A DNA stretch of 64,000 nt, from contig JBFLZC010000010.1 in the NCBI GenBank assembly GCA_040756375.1, positions 62,001 to 126,000 of the forward strand. The letters are read 5' to 3'. Position numbers and translations under genes: made by a program. Source of the DNA: VGSG01 sp040756375 (GTDB taxonomy: Bacteria > Desulfobacterota > Desulfomonilia > Desulfomonilales > Desulfomonilaceae). This document shows positions 11,404 to 22,771 of this stretch, piece by piece (within the stretch, counting starts at the first letter, position 1; each line of letters opens with the position of its first letter). Under the pieces are notes generated by a model that did no database searches, was not told where the DNA came from, and worked only from the letters and a program-made list of their open reading frames with translations.

Positions 11404-14400
11404 TTGGAAGACGTATATTTCAGCTTTTTCGAGAAACCAAAAGATCCGGTGAATTTTACCGCAGTCAAGATCTCTCTTGCTTCGCCCGAGAAGATCCGTT
11501 CCTGGTCCCACGGCGAAGTTAAGAAGCCGGAAACCATAAATTATCGGACCTTCAAACCTGAACGTGACGGCCTCTTCTGCGCCAAAATTTTCGGGCCGGT
11601 CAAGGACTATGAGTGTAATTGCGGCAAATATAAGAGGATGAAGCACCGGGGCACCATCTGCGAGAAGTGCGGCGTGGAAGTGATCCAGTCCAAGGTCCGC
11701 CGGGAGCGCATGGGACACATCGAATTGGCCACGCCCGTGGCGCACATCTGGTTCCTCAAGAGCCTCCCCAGCAGAATCGGCACACTGCTCGACCTGACGC
11801 TGAAAGAGGTGGAGCGAGTGCTCTACTTCGAATCCTTCCTCGTGCTTGAAGCGGGCAAAACCGACCTGGAACGTGGTCAACTCCTTAATGAAGAGAAGTA
11901 CCGTCAGCTCATCGACAAGTACGGCGCGGGCTCTTTCGACGCGGCCATGGGCGGCGAAGCGGTTCGTGACATGCTCGAACGCCTCGACCTGGTCAAAGAG
12001 AGCGAGCGACTCCGAGATGAGATGAAGGATTCCACTTCCGAAGCTAAGCGTAAGAAACTGGCAAAAAGGCTGCGAGTGCTCGAATGCCTCAAAGGGATCG
12101 AGCCCGAACCCCTGGTGAACGAACTCACCGCCGCCTTGCAGACCGTGGACCCTGATGGCGAATCGGCCAGATTCCTTGACGAGCTGATCCAGGCAGCCCG
12201 AGAGATCCAGGCCCGGTGGGAAGAGACGGAAGAGTGGGAAAGCCGTAAGCAACTCGCTTTTGTGGAAATCAATAACGTGGTCGAGCGCCTCAACCGATCG
12301 CGGCTGATTAGGCCCGAAGACCTGGGGCGTTTCCAGCAGTGGCAGAATCCCGCGTGGATGATACTCACCACCATTCCGGTGATTCCGCCCGATCTCAGAC
12401 CCCTCGTGCCGCTCGACGGCGGCCGTTTTGCCACCTCGGACCTCAACGACCTCTATCGCCGCGTTATAAATCGAAACAACAGGCTTAAGAGACTCAAAGA
12501 CCTCAACGCGCCGGAGATCATCCTGCGCAATGAGAAGCGCATGCTCCAGGAAGCGGTGGACGTGCTCTTCGACAATGGCCGTCGCGGCCGGGTAATTACC
12601 GGGCCCAACAAACGGCCGCTCAAGTCGCTCTCCGATATGCTCAAAGGCAAGCAAGGCCGATTCCGCCAGAATCTCCTTGGAAAGCGGGTGGATTATTCCG
12701 GCCGATCCGTCATCGTGGTCGGTCCCGATCTGCGCTTGCACCAGTGCGGCTTGCCCAAACGGATGGCCCTGGAGCTCTTCAAGCCTTTTATTTATAACAA
12801 GCTCGAAGAACGGGGTTACGTCACCACCATCAAGAGCGCAAAGAAGCTTGTGGAAAAGGAAACCCCTGAGGTGTGGGACATCCTGGAGGACGTGGTCAAG
12901 GAATATCCTGTGCTCCTCAACCGCGCCCCTACCCTGCACCGGCTCGGGATCCAGGCATTCGAGCCTGTGCTGATCGAGGGCAAAGCCATTCAGCTCCATC
13001 CGCTGGTCTGCACCGCGTTCAACGCAGACTTTGACGGCGACCAGATGGCCGTGCACGTCCCGCTCTCCGTGGAAGCCCAGGTCGAAGCGCGGGTGCTCAT
13101 GATGAGCACGAATAACATCCTGTCACCGGCTCACGGCAAGCCAATTATCGTCCCCACCCAGGACATCGTGCTGGGGCTGTACTACCTCACACGGGAATCG
13201 GCAGATCCGGAGTTGGAAAAGAGACAGCGGCTTTTCTCAGATCCCGCTGAAGCTCGCATTGCTTACGATTCAAAGGTGGTGGACCTGCACGAGAAGATCC
13301 GAGTCCAGATGGAGGGCGAAACGGTCCAGACCACCGTTGGTCGGATATTGCTCCGTGAAATCGTCCCCGAGGAGATCCCGTTCAGGGTCATCAACCGGGT
13401 GATGAAGAAGAAGGAGCTCGCCAACCTGATTGACGAAGCTTACCGCAGGTGTGGGGACAAGCAGACCGTCATTCTCGCCGACCGTCTCAAGGACCTTGGT
13501 TACTACTACGCGACCAAGGCCGGCATCTCGATCTGCGTGGATGACATGATGATTCCCGATGCCAAAAAGGAGATCCTGGAACGAGCCCGCGAAGAGGTGC
13601 TGGAGATCCAGAATCAATACAAGGAAGGTTTGATCACAGACGGTGAACGATACAACAAGGTGATCGACATCTGGGCCCGTGCAAATGAAGATATCTCCGA
13701 AAAGATGATGAGCGGGCTGCGCACCATGAGCGTCCAACTGGGAGACGGCGCGGAGAAGAAGGTTGAGAGCTTCAACCCCATCTACATGATGGCCGACTCC
13801 GGAGCGCGGGGCAGCACCCAGCAGATCCGGCAGCTGGCAGGCATGAGAGGCCTCATGGCCAAGCCCACCGGAGAAATCATCGAGACCCCGATCGAAGCCA
13901 ACTTCCGCGAAGGCCTCACCGTGTTGCAGTACTTCATCTCGACTCACGGTGCGCGCAAGGGTTTGGCAGACACGGCCTTGAAAACGGCCAACTCCGGGTA
14001 CCTCACCCGTCGCCTCGTGGACGTAGCGCAGGAGGCGATCATCTCTCAGAGGGATTGCCATACCCTTGACGGGATTACCATGTCCTCTCTAGAAGAAGGC
14101 GGTGAAATCATCGAGCATGTGGCGGACCGGGTACTGGGACGCGTGGCGCTTGAAGACATCGAGCACCCGTTCACCGGCGAGATGATCGTCCGAGCAAACG
14201 AAGAGATTACCGAGGACCATCAAGAGAAGATTGCGGAAGCCGGCATTGACAAGATCAAGATCCGGTCAGTGCTCAGTTGCCAATCCCGGCGGGGCATTTG
14301 CAGTCTGTGCTACGGCCGCGACCTTGCCCACGGTAGGATGGTGAACCTCGGGGAAGCGGTGGGCATCATTGCGGCCCAGTCAATCGGCGAGCCGGGTACG

Positions 14401-16368
14401 CAGCTCACCATGAGAACGTTCCACATCGGCGGCACCGCGTCTCTGAAGCGGAACATCATCTCCGCTCGTAAGAGAGGTCGCGTAACCTTCGAAAAGGACC
14501 AGGACAAGGTCCGCTCGATCATCGTTTACGAAGACTACATCCTGGACCAGGCAGAGGCCGACAAATGGCTTATCAAGGAGCATGAGACTCTGCGAGAGAA
14601 CTCCTTCCTCTTTGAAGGGGCCAAACGTAAGGTCTTCCCTGCTGAGAAGATCGGCGGCAAGATCGAGATCAAGAAGGACAGGAAGTCCTTTACGCTGACA
14701 GACGACGAAGGCAAAGAGCACCAGGCCGAATTGCCGGACGGCCATCGTTTCATCGTGAAGTCTGGTGATCGTGTCTCCCCCTACTCTTTCCTCTTTGAGA
14801 CTACCACGGGCCAGTCGCGGATAACCGACCTGGAAAAGCGAGGCGGAATCTTCCAGGTTCGGTCCAAGAAAGGCGGGAAGGTCCGAGTCCGGTTGTACGA
14901 AAAGTACCCGGTGATGGATTACATGAACGTCAAGGTTCAAGAGGGGGACAGCATTGAGTCAGAAGGTCAGGTGCTTCTGGAGTGGTTGGGTTCCGGCTCC
15001 TCCGAGCTCTTCTCCAGGAATGAAGGCCGTGTGAAGTTCGTGGACCTCAAGCACGTTACCAACCGTGACGGCGAACTGATCGTCATGAACCGCAACGGCT
15101 CCATCGCCATAACCGATGACAAGGGCCGTGAACGTGAACGGAACAAGATGATCTATGGCGCCAAGCTTCGGGTCGACGACGGCCAGGTGGTCAATAGGGA
15201 AACCCTGCTCGCTGAGTGGGATCCGTATACCATCCCGATCATCACCGAAGTGTCAGGGCGGGTAAAGTTCGGCGACGTGATCGAAGGCCTCACCATGACC
15301 GAGCAGGTGGACGAAGTCACGGGTCTCTCCAGAAAGGTGATCATCGAGTACAAGGACCGTGACACCGAGCTGCGTCCCCGCGTCAGTATCAAGGACCCGA
15401 GAGGCCAGACCATACGCATCTCGGACTCGGGTCGCAAAGTGGAGACCGACGAAGCGCGACACGCCCGTTACCTCCTGCCGGTCGGCGCAAACATCATGGT
15501 GAGAGAAGGCGAAGATGTCCACGCCGGCGACGTGATCGCGAAGATCCCTCGTGAAACCACCAAGACCAAGGACATTACCGGCGGTCTGCCCCGGGTCGCG
15601 GAGCTCTTCGAAGCGCGCAAGCCCAAAGAGTTTGCCATCATCTCCGAGATCGACGGCCAGGTGAGCTTTGGCAAGGACACAAAGGGCAAGAGAAAGGTCA
15701 TTGTTACACCGGAAGTAGGCGAACCCAAGGAGTACTTGATCCCGAAGGGCAAGCACATTTCCGTGCACTCCGGCGACTGGGTCCAGGCTGGTGAACCGCT
15801 GATGGAAGGTTCCACCAATCCTCACGACCTGCTCGGAATCAAGGGCGAAAAAGAGCTTGCCAAGTACCTGGTGGACGAAGTGCAGGAGGTCTACCGGCTC
15901 CAGGGCGTCAAGATCAACGACAAGCACATCGAAGTGATTGTCCGACAGATGCTGCGACGCGTTCGAGTCAAGGAAGTGGGCGACACCGACTTTCTCGTCG
16001 GCGAGCAAATCGAGCGGTCCGTTTTTGAAGAGGAAAACAGCCGCGTCATGGCAGCCGGCGGCAAGCCCGCCGTAGCTGAACCGCTCCTCCTAGGTATAAC
16101 CAAGGCCTCGCTGTCGACGGATTCGTTCATCAGCGCGGCCAGTTTCCAGGAAACGACCAAGGTGCTCACGGAAGCTGCTATTTCGGGCAGGATCGACTAC
16201 CTGCGAGGGCTGAAAGAGAATGTGATCATGGGAAGGCTTATTCCTGCGGGCACAGGTCTTTCCCGGTACAAGAACCTGAAGCTCCGGCACGTGGACGAAG
16301 AGTACGAGGAGCCTGCGGAAGAAGAATACGAAGCTGAGGAAATGGCCGGTATGCCGCAGCCCGCGTAG
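11404..16368 (+). CDS. rpoC: DNA-directed RNA polymerase subunit beta' with enlarged trigger-loop insertion
   Basis: A 1654-residue subunit that is unusually long (E. coli 1407). It starts at TTG after AAGGAGGG. The N-terminal zinc ribbon uses CNC near residue 71 and CEKC. The catalytic NADFDGD lies at 540-546. A second zinc site is CQSRRGICSLCYG. The bridge and trigger helices include SIGEPGTQLTMRTFHIGG, with Gln1000 in QLTMR. After this, residues ~1014-1388 form an SI3-like insertion. Its last part (from ~1200: SELFSRNEGRVKF, then WDPYTIPIITEVSG) resembles E. coli SI3, while residues ~1014-1199 are additional. The chain resumes with KDITGGLPRVAELFEA and ends in an acidic tail rich in Glu. 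Confidence 0.98.
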   Translation: MEDVYFSFFEKPKDPVNFTAVKISLASPEKIRSWSHGEVKKPETINYRTFKPERDGLFCAKIFGPVKDYECNCGKYKRMKHRGTICEKCGVEVIQSKVRRERMGHIELATPVAHIWFLKSLPSRIGTLLDLTLKEVERVLYFESFLVLEAGKTDLERGQLLNEEKYRQLIDKYGAGSFDAAMGGEAVRDMLERLDLVKESERLRDEMKDSTSEAKRKKLAKRLRVLECLKGIEPEPLVNELTAALQTVDPDGESARFLDELIQAAREIQARWEETEEWESRKQLAFVEINNVVERLNRSRLIRPEDLGRFQQWQNPAWMILTTIPVIPPDLRPLVPLDGGRFATSDLNDLYRRVINRNNRLKRLKDLNAPEIILRNEKRMLQEAVDVLFDNGRRGRVITGPNKRPLKSLSDMLKGKQGRFRQNLLGKRVDYSGRSVIVVGPDLRLHQCGLPKRMALELFKPFIYNKLEERGYVTTIKSAKKLVEKETPEVWDILEDVVKEYPVLLNRAPTLHRLGIQAFEPVLIEGKAIQLHPLVCTAFNADFDGDQMAVHVPLSVEAQVEARVLMMSTNNILSPAHGKPIIVPTQDIVLGLYYLTRESADPELEKRQRLFSDPAEARIAYDSKVVDLHEKIRVQMEGETVQTTVGRILLREIVPEEIPFRVINRVMKKKELANLIDEAYRRCGDKQTVILADRLKDLGYYYATKAGISICVDDMMIPDAKKEILERAREEVLEIQNQYKEGLITDGERYNKVIDIWARANEDISEKMMSGLRTMSVQLGDGAEKKVESFNPIYMMADSGARGSTQQIRQLAGMRGLMAKPTGEIIETPIEANFREGLTVLQYFISTHGARKGLADTALKTANSGYLTRRLVDVAQEAIISQRDCHTLDGITMSSLEEGGEIIEHVADRVLGRVALEDIEHPFTGEMIVRANEEITEDHQEKIAEAGIDKIKIRSVLSCQSRRGICSLCYGRDLAHGRMVNLGEAVGIIAAQSIGEPGTQLTMRTFHIGGTASLKRNIISARKRGRVTFEKDQDKVRSIIVYEDYILDQAEADKWLIKEHETLRENSFLFEGAKRKVFPAEKIGGKIEIKKDRKSFTLTDDEGKEHQAELPDGHRFIVKSGDRVSPYSFLFETTTGQSRITDLEKRGGIFQVRSKKGGKVRVRLYEKYPVMDYMNVKVQEGDSIESEGQVLLEWLGSGSSELFSRNEGRVKFVDLKHVTNRDGELIVMNRNGSIAITDDKGRERERNKMIYGAKLRVDDGQVVNRETLLAEWDPYTIPIITEVSGRVKFGDVIEGLTMTEQVDEVTGLSRKVIIEYKDRDTELRPRVSIKDPRGQTIRISDSGRKVETDEARHARYLLPVGANIMVREGEDVHAGDVIAKIPRETTKTKDITGGLPRVAELFEARKPKEFAIISEIDGQVSFGKDTKGKRKVIVTPEVGEPKEYLIPKGKHISVHSGDWVQAGEPLMEGSTNPHDLLGIKGEKELAKYLVDEVQEVYRLQGVKINDKHIEVIVRQMLRRVRVKEVGDTDFLVGEQIERSVFEEENSRVMAAGGKPAVAEPLLLGITKASLSTDSFISAASFQETTKVLTEAAISGRIDYLRGLKENVIMGRLIPAGTGLSRYKNLKLRHVDEEYEEPAEEEYEAEEMAGMPQPA

Positions 16369-16461
16369 CCGCGTAACGGCACTGAAGCGCAGCGGAATTG
16401 ACGAAGATCACCCTCCCCCTGCTCCGTCCCATCGAGGGAGGGAGCACAAAACCCTCTCCCC

Positions 16462-16528
16462 TTGTGGGGCAGTCCCGCGACCTCGCGGGATTCTAGCCTG
16501 TCGGCGGCCTGGAAAGGCCGCCCCACAA
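16462..16528. repeat. Y-shaped palindromic repeat between rpoC and rpsL
   Basis: Outer arms TTGTGGGGC (16462) and GCCCCACAA (to 16528) enclose two perfect hairpins: TCCCGCG/CGCGGGA (16473-16490) and GGCGGCCT/AGGCCGCC (16503-16522). The form is that of an extragenic palindrome. It may also end or process the rpoBC transcript. The gap 16369-16717 otherwise holds a GGGAGGGAG-rich stretch and the promoter below. Confidence 0.6.
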
Positions 16529-16657
16529 AGAACGGAAGGGGGATGTCGAGTTGAGGAGGCCGCTCGGTTTCTATTCCGTGTAGTGACTCAGCAACGAGTT
16601 CCGGATAAACGAGGGCCGGGGATTGACCCGGCCGTCGCCTTTTGAGGCAAAAGAGGC

Positions 16658-16687
16658 TTGACAAGTTAGCATTATTCTGGTCATTAT
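16658..16687 (+). promoter_or_regulatory. Candidate sigma-70 promoter of the str operon
   Basis: A perfect TTGACA at 16658-16663 is followed after 18 bases by CATTAT (16682-16687), in an AT-rich patch that stands out from the surrounding GC-rich DNA. It is 30 bases before rpsL, whose start is preceded by CGGAGGTGG. Confidence 0.6.
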
Positions 16688-16717
16688 ATTTGGATACGTA
16701 GTCGGAGGTGGCAGCAT

Positions 16718-17089
16718 ATGCCAACAGTCAACCAGTTAGTCAGAAAAGGACGCGAAAAGGCCCGAAGAAAGACCTCCGCGCCCGCTCTGACCAACTGCCC
16801 ACAACGGAGAGGCGTCTGCGTCAGGGTCTATACCACGACCCCCAAGAAGCCTAACTCCGCTCTGAGGAAAGTGGCGAGGGTCCGCCTTACCAACGGATAC
16901 GAGGTCACCTCTTATATCCCCGGAATCGGTCACAATTTACAGGAACACTCAGTCGTCCTTATTCGAGGCGGCCGCGTGAAGGACTTGCCGGGCGTGCGTT
17001 ACCACATCATCCGCGGCACGCAGGACGCGTTCGGCGTTCAGGACCGAAAACAGGGTAGATCTAAATACGGCGCAAAGAAACCTAAATGA
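16718..17089 (+). CDS. rpsL: 30S ribosomal protein S12
   Basis: A decoding-centre protein of 123 residues. The streptomycin-region segments are TTTPKKPNSALRKVARV (Lys at the classical position) and GGRVKDLPGVRYHIIRG, both without known resistance substitutions. SD CGGAGGTGG precedes ATG. It leads the str operon and is followed by 298 bases without a recognised gene before rpsG. Confidence 0.98.
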   Translation: MPTVNQLVRKGREKARRKTSAPALTNCPQRRGVCVRVYTTTPKKPNSALRKVARVRLTNGYEVTSYIPGIGHNLQEHSVVLIRGGRVKDLPGVRYHIIRGTQDAFGVQDRKQGRSKYGAKKPK

Positions 17090-17387
17090 TCCCCGAGGGG
17101 TTTCTTGCCGGGGATGCGCGTTCCTGTGCGGCGCAGCCCGGTGGAACGTGCAAAGAAGAGCAGACAAAGGCAAGAGGTTAAGGGATCAGCCGTAAAGAGT
17201 TCGGGTAAACCGGCATGGTGCCGGGGAAGGTTCGGAACGCCGCGGGCACTGCCCAGCGGCAATGAGCGGACCGAAATTCCGCCAAAGGTTCCCGGACCTA
17301 TCCAACCTGAAAACTGAACGGCGGAGTCCGTTCTGGACGCCGCTGTATCGCTAGTTGCGGGAAAGGCTCGGATCGGAGCACAGCGAG

Positions 17388-17858
17388 ATGCCAAGAAAAG
17401 GAAAAGTATCCAAGAGAGAAGTGTTGCCCGACCCAAGATACCACAGCAAGCTGGTGGCAAAGTTCACCAACGGCATCATGTGGCAAGGGAAGAAGTCGGT
17501 CGCGGAGTCCATCCTCTATGGCGCGCTCGATATCATGGCGAACAAAACCAACGAAGATCCTCTGAAGCTCTTCGAGCGCGCAGTGGAGAACGTCAAGCCT
17601 ATGCTTGAGGTTCGCTCCCGCCGCGTTGGTGGGAGCACGTATCAGGTTCCGGTGGAGATCCGCTCGGCACGCAGTCAGGCGCTCGCGATCCGTTGGCTCA
17701 TATCGTACGCGCGGGCCCGAGGCGAAAAGAGCATGATGGAAAAATTGGCCGCGGAATTGCTCGATGCTGCCAACAACAAGGGCAGCGCTATCAAGAAAAA
17801 AGAAGACACCCACAGAATGGCCGAAGCAAACAAGGCTTTTGCTCATTACAGGTGGTAG
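17388..17858 (+). CDS. rpsG: 30S ribosomal protein S7
   Basis: The primary 16S rRNA-binding protein of the 30S head. The 156-residue form starts MPRKGKVSKREVLPDP. An in-frame start 33 bases upstream is rejected because S7 proteins begin here. Contains LVAKFTNGIMWQGKKSVAE, RRVGGSTYQVPVEIR and the C-terminal MAEANKAFAHYRW. The 17090-17387 spacer before it is long for a str operon and may hold the S7 autoregulatory site; I could not identify a defined structure. Confidence 0.98.
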   Translation: MPRKGKVSKREVLPDPRYHSKLVAKFTNGIMWQGKKSVAESILYGALDIMANKTNEDPLKLFERAVENVKPMLEVRSRRVGGSTYQVPVEIRSARSQALAIRWLISYARARGEKSMMEKLAAELLDAANNKGSAIKKKEDTHRMAEANKAFAHYRW

Positions 17859-17882
17859 TAATTTTGAGAAAGACCCAATTGC

Positions 17883-19962
17883 ATGAGCACGAATTCTTAC
17901 GGAACAACCCGAAATATCGGGATTATGGCCCATATCGACGCGGGAAAGACCACCACTACGGAACGGATTCTCTTCTATACCGGTGTGTCTCATAGGATCG
18001 GTGAAGTCCATGACGGAAAGGCCGCCATGGATTGGATGGAACAGGAGCAGGAGCGCGGTATTACCATAACATCCGCCGCCACAGTGTGTCGCTGGCGGGA
18101 TCATAAGATCAATCTGATCGACACCCCGGGTCACGTGGACTTCACCATTGAAGTGGAACGGTGCCTCCGGGTACTTGACGGCGCGGTCGCGGTTTTTTGC
18201 GCTGTCGGAGGCGTAGAGCCCCAGTCCGAAACCGTATGGAAGCAAGCTGATCGGTATCACATCCCCAGGATCGCTTTCATCAACAAGATGGACCGATCCG
18301 GAGCGGACTTTTTGAGAGTCATTGAGATGATGAAATCCCGGCTTCGAACCAACCCCTTGGTCCTCCAGCTTCCCCTTGGGAAAGAGGCGGACTTCCGCGG
18401 GGTTATCGACCTCATTTCCATGAAGGCCCTCGTCTATGACGAGGCGTCCAACGGAATGAAGTTCGATGTCGTGGACATACCAGCGCAGATGCAGGACGAA
18501 GCCGCGCAATGGCGCCACAAATTGGTGGAGAGCGTCTGCGAGCTCGATGACGAGCTGCTTGAAGCGTACCTGGAAGGTGACACGGACATCCCTTCCGAGC
18601 GCATCTGTCAAACGATCAGAAAAGGCACTCTCAGCCTTCAGATCACTCCTGTGGTCGTCGGCGCTGCATTCCGAAACAAGGGGATTCAACCTCTTCTGGA
18701 TGCGGTCGTTTCCTTTCTCCCGTCGCCTATGGACATGCCTCCGGTTGAAGGCAAAGCCCCGGACGGCAAGCAGGATGCTCGCGGCATAGACGGCCCCTTC
18801 TCGGCCCTGGCCTTCAAGGTGATGAACGATCCGTACGTGGGGAATCTTACCTTCCTCAGGGTTTATTCGGGTCGGCTCACCTCAGGCTCTGCGGTCCAGA
18901 ATGTGAAAGCCGACAAGAAGGAGCGCATAGGTCGCCTCCTCAAGATGCACGCGAACCAGCGCGAGGAAGTGAAAGAGGCTAAGGCCGGAGACATCGTAGC
19001 GGCGGTCGGCCTCAAGCATACCAGGACCGGAGACACCCTCGCAGACACCGACCATCCCATCATCCTAGAATCAATCGATTTCCCCGACCCCGTCATATCA
19101 GTTGCAGTAGAACCCAGAACCCGCGAAGACGCAGAACGGCTTTCCAAGTCTTTGAGCAGACTTCTTCAGGAAGATCCTTCGCTCCACGTGCGGGTTGACA
19201 AAGAGACGGGCGAAACCATCCTCTCCGGCATGGGCGAGCTCCATTTGGAGATCATTGTGGATCGGCTCATGCGCGAGTTCGGGGTCGCGGCGGACGTGGG
19301 CACGCCCGAAGTTGCGTTCCGCGAGACGCTCTCCAAGCCCAACCGGATACATTACCGTCATGTAAAGCAGACCGGCGGCAAGGGCCAATTTGCAGAGGTC
19401 GTCCTGGAGATTCAGCCGGGCGAACGCGGCAGCGGGATGGAATTCATCGACAAGATCACGGGCGGCGCTATCCCTAGGGAATTTATCAAGCCTGTGTCAG
19501 AGGGTATTCGGCAGGCTATGGAATCCGGCACGCTCGCGGGGTATCCTGTTATTGACCTGAAAGTCACCCTGGTTGACGGTAAGCACCATGAGGTGGACTC
19601 GTCAGAAATGGCTTTCAAGACTGCCGGATTCATGGCTCTCAAGGAGGCTTGCAAAAAAGGAAAGAGCATACTCCTGGAGCCCATCATGGACGTGGAAGTG
19701 GTCTGCCCCGGCGAATTTCTCGGAGACGTACTGGGAGATCTCACGGCCCGTCGAGGCAAGATTCTCGGCATGGAAAGCCGCCTCGGTATTCAGACCATCG
19801 GGGCAACGGCGCCCTTGGAGCGCATGTTCGGCTATGCAACAGACCTGCGCAGTTTGACGCAGGGTCGAGCCACATTCACTATGCGATTTTCACATTACGA
19901 GCCGGCACCGCAGTCGGTCACGGAAAAGGTGGTTGCCGAAGCGAGGAAATCTGGAGGACACG

Positions 19963-19982
<20 letters not shown>
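17883..19982 (+). CDS. fusA: Elongation factor G
   Basis: The translocase GTPase. At 699 residues, it has G1 AHIDAGKTTTTERILFYTG, G2 RGITITSAA, G3 DTPGHVDF and G4 NKMDR in domain I, followed by domains II-V, including the domain IV segment with GKGQFAEV. The last 13 residues (ARKSGGHDGQGEV) are encoded partly by the start of tuf, which it overlaps by 20 bases in another frame. This makes its C-terminus atypical. It lies 24 bases after rpsG. Confidence 0.98.
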
Positions 19983-21156
<1,174 letters not shown>

Positions 21157-21189
21157 ATCCGCCCGGACGGGAGATGAGAGGTTGAGAAC

Positions 21190-21504
21190 ATGGATGTTCC
21201 GACTCTGAAAATACGGATACGGTTGAAGGCTTACGATCATAAGCTCTTGGACCAGTCCGCTCACGAAATCGTCGAGACTGCGGAGCGAACGGGCGCGAAG
21301 GTCGCAGGCCCTATTCCGCTGCCGACCAAGATACACAAGTATTGCGTGCTTCGGTCACCGCATATTGACAAGAAGTCACGCGAACAGTTCGAGATCAGGG
21401 TCCATAAGCGTTTGTTGGACATCCTGGAACCCACGCAGCAGACGCTGGACGCGCTCATGAAGCTCGACCTCTCTCCGGGCGTGGATGTAGAGATCAAGGC
21501 GTAA
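21190..21504 (+). CDS. rpsJ: 30S ribosomal protein S10
   Basis: Also called NusE, a partner of NusB and NusG in antitermination as well as a 30S head protein. 104 residues starting MDVPTLKIRIRLKAYDHKLLD, with GPIPLPTKIHKYCVLRSPH in the centre. It lies only 33 bases after tuf, so the str and S10 operons are probably read through. GGGAGATGAGAGG precedes the start. Confidence 0.98.
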   Translation: MDVPTLKIRIRLKAYDHKLLDQSAHEIVETAERTGAKVAGPIPLPTKIHKYCVLRSPHIDKKSREQFEIRVHKRLLDILEPTQQTLDALMKLDLSPGVDVEIKA

Positions 21505-21539
21505 GGGCCGGTCAGGACTGGGATTATCGAGGTGCCGCA

Positions 21540-22145
21540 ATGATTGACGGAATGTTGGGAAGAAAAATCGGGATGATCCAGGTCTTCGACGAATCCGGCC
21601 GCGCCATGGGGGTCACCGTTGTTGAGACGGGACCGTGCACAGTTATCCAGAAACGGGGCGGCTCCAAGGTTCAGATAGGTTTTGCCCCGACGAAAGAGAC
21701 AAGGGTGTCCAAGCCGGTGCTCGGACAGTTCGCTAAGGCGGGAACACAGCCCTTCAAGGTGCTCCGTGAGTTCCCTGTTGCAGACCCCGAGGCTGTTGCA
21801 GTGGGCCAAGAGATCCGTGCGGACATTTTTGAGCCCGGGGATGTGGTGAAAGTTACCGGCATCAGCAAGGGCAAGGGATTCGCGGGAGTTATCAAGCGGT
21901 GGAATTTTGGCGGCGGCCGGGAAACGCATGGGTCCCGATCGCATCGAATCCCGGGTTCCGTGGGCCAATGCGCTTATCCTGCTCGTGTTTTCAAGGGCAA
22001 GCGGCTGCCGGGACGCATGGGCGGCGCTCAGGTGACCCTCACCAACGTGCGGGTGGTCGAAGTGCGACCCGATGAGAATCTACTGTTCCTCATGGGCCCC
22101 ATTCCGGGCGCCAACGGAGGAATTGTGGCGATAAGGAAGAAGTAA
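21540..22145 (+). CDS. rplC: 50S ribosomal protein L3
   Basis: An early assembly protein whose loop approaches the peptidyl-transferase centre. 201 residues beginning MIDGMLGRKIGMIQVF. The family signature GGGRETHGSRSHRIPGS (with the methylatable Gln position not obvious) and GRMGGAQVTLTNVRVVEV are present. A GAGGTGCCGCA context precedes the ATG. It overlaps rplD by one base (TAATG), implying translational coupling. Confidence 0.98.
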   Translation: MIDGMLGRKIGMIQVFDESGRAMGVTVVETGPCTVIQKRGGSKVQIGFAPTKETRVSKPVLGQFAKAGTQPFKVLREFPVADPEAVAVGQEIRADIFEPGDVVKVTGISKGKGFAGVIKRWNFGGGRETHGSRSHRIPGSVGQCAYPARVFKGKRLPGRMGGAQVTLTNVRVVEVRPDENLLFLMGPIPGANGGIVAIRKK

Positions 22146-22771
22146 TGGCTTCTGTAGACGTAGTCAACCAGAACGGGCAGAAGACGGGCTCCATTGAGCT
22201 GGATGACTCTATCTTCAACGCAGACATCAGGGAGCATCTGGTCCAACGGACTGTCGTCTGGCAACTGGCCAAGCGAAGGGCCGGCACCGCTTCCACAAAG
22301 ACCAAGGGTGATGTGAGAGGCGGCGGCAAAAAGCCGTGGCGACAAAAGGGCACAGGAAGGGCTCGTGCCGGCAGCAGCCGGTCACCTCTCTGGAAGGGTG
22401 GCGGCACGATTTTCGGCCCTCATCCGCGCTCCTATGCTTTCTCGCTGCCCAAGAAAGTGCGCAGGGCCGCGCTGCGTTCCGTACTGACCGCTAAGCTCAA
22501 AGAGAACCAGTTGACGGTGCTGGACAAGATCGAGCTGGATGAGCCCAAGACCAGGAATTTCCTGGAGGTGTGCAGAAGCTTGGGACTGGACGGGCACAAA
22601 GCCCTCTTTGTGATCCCTGAGAAAGACGAGAACCTGTCGAGATCTTCGAGGAACCTGTATCACTACATGACCCTCCCCTGCGAGGGCCTTAATGTGTATG
22701 ACCTGCTGCGGTACGAGCGGCTGGTCCTCTTGCAGGACTCGCTCCCGAAGATCCGGGAAAGGTTGGCCTGA
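22145..22771 (+). CDS. rplD: 50S ribosomal protein L4
   Basis: A 208-residue exit-tunnel protein and, in E. coli, the regulator of the S10 operon. The extended loop with RGGGKKPWRQKGTGRARAG (residues ~58-76) is typical. It overlaps rplC by one base upstream and rplW by one base downstream, a tightly coupled rplC-D-W series. Confidence 0.98.
   Translation: MASVDVVNQNGQKTGSIELDDSIFNADIREHLVQRTVVWQLAKRRAGTASTKTKGDVRGGGKKPWRQKGTGRARAGSSRSPLWKGGGTIFGPHPRSYAFSLPKKVRRAALRSVLTAKLKENQLTVLDKIELDEPKTRNFLEVCRSLGLDGHKALFVIPEKDENLSRSSRNLYHYMTLPCEGLNVYDLLRYERLVLLQDSLPKIRERLA

Noticed and set aside
17298..18689. 463-residue minus-strand ORF across rpsG and fusA
   Set aside because: Antisense shadow of conserved genes.
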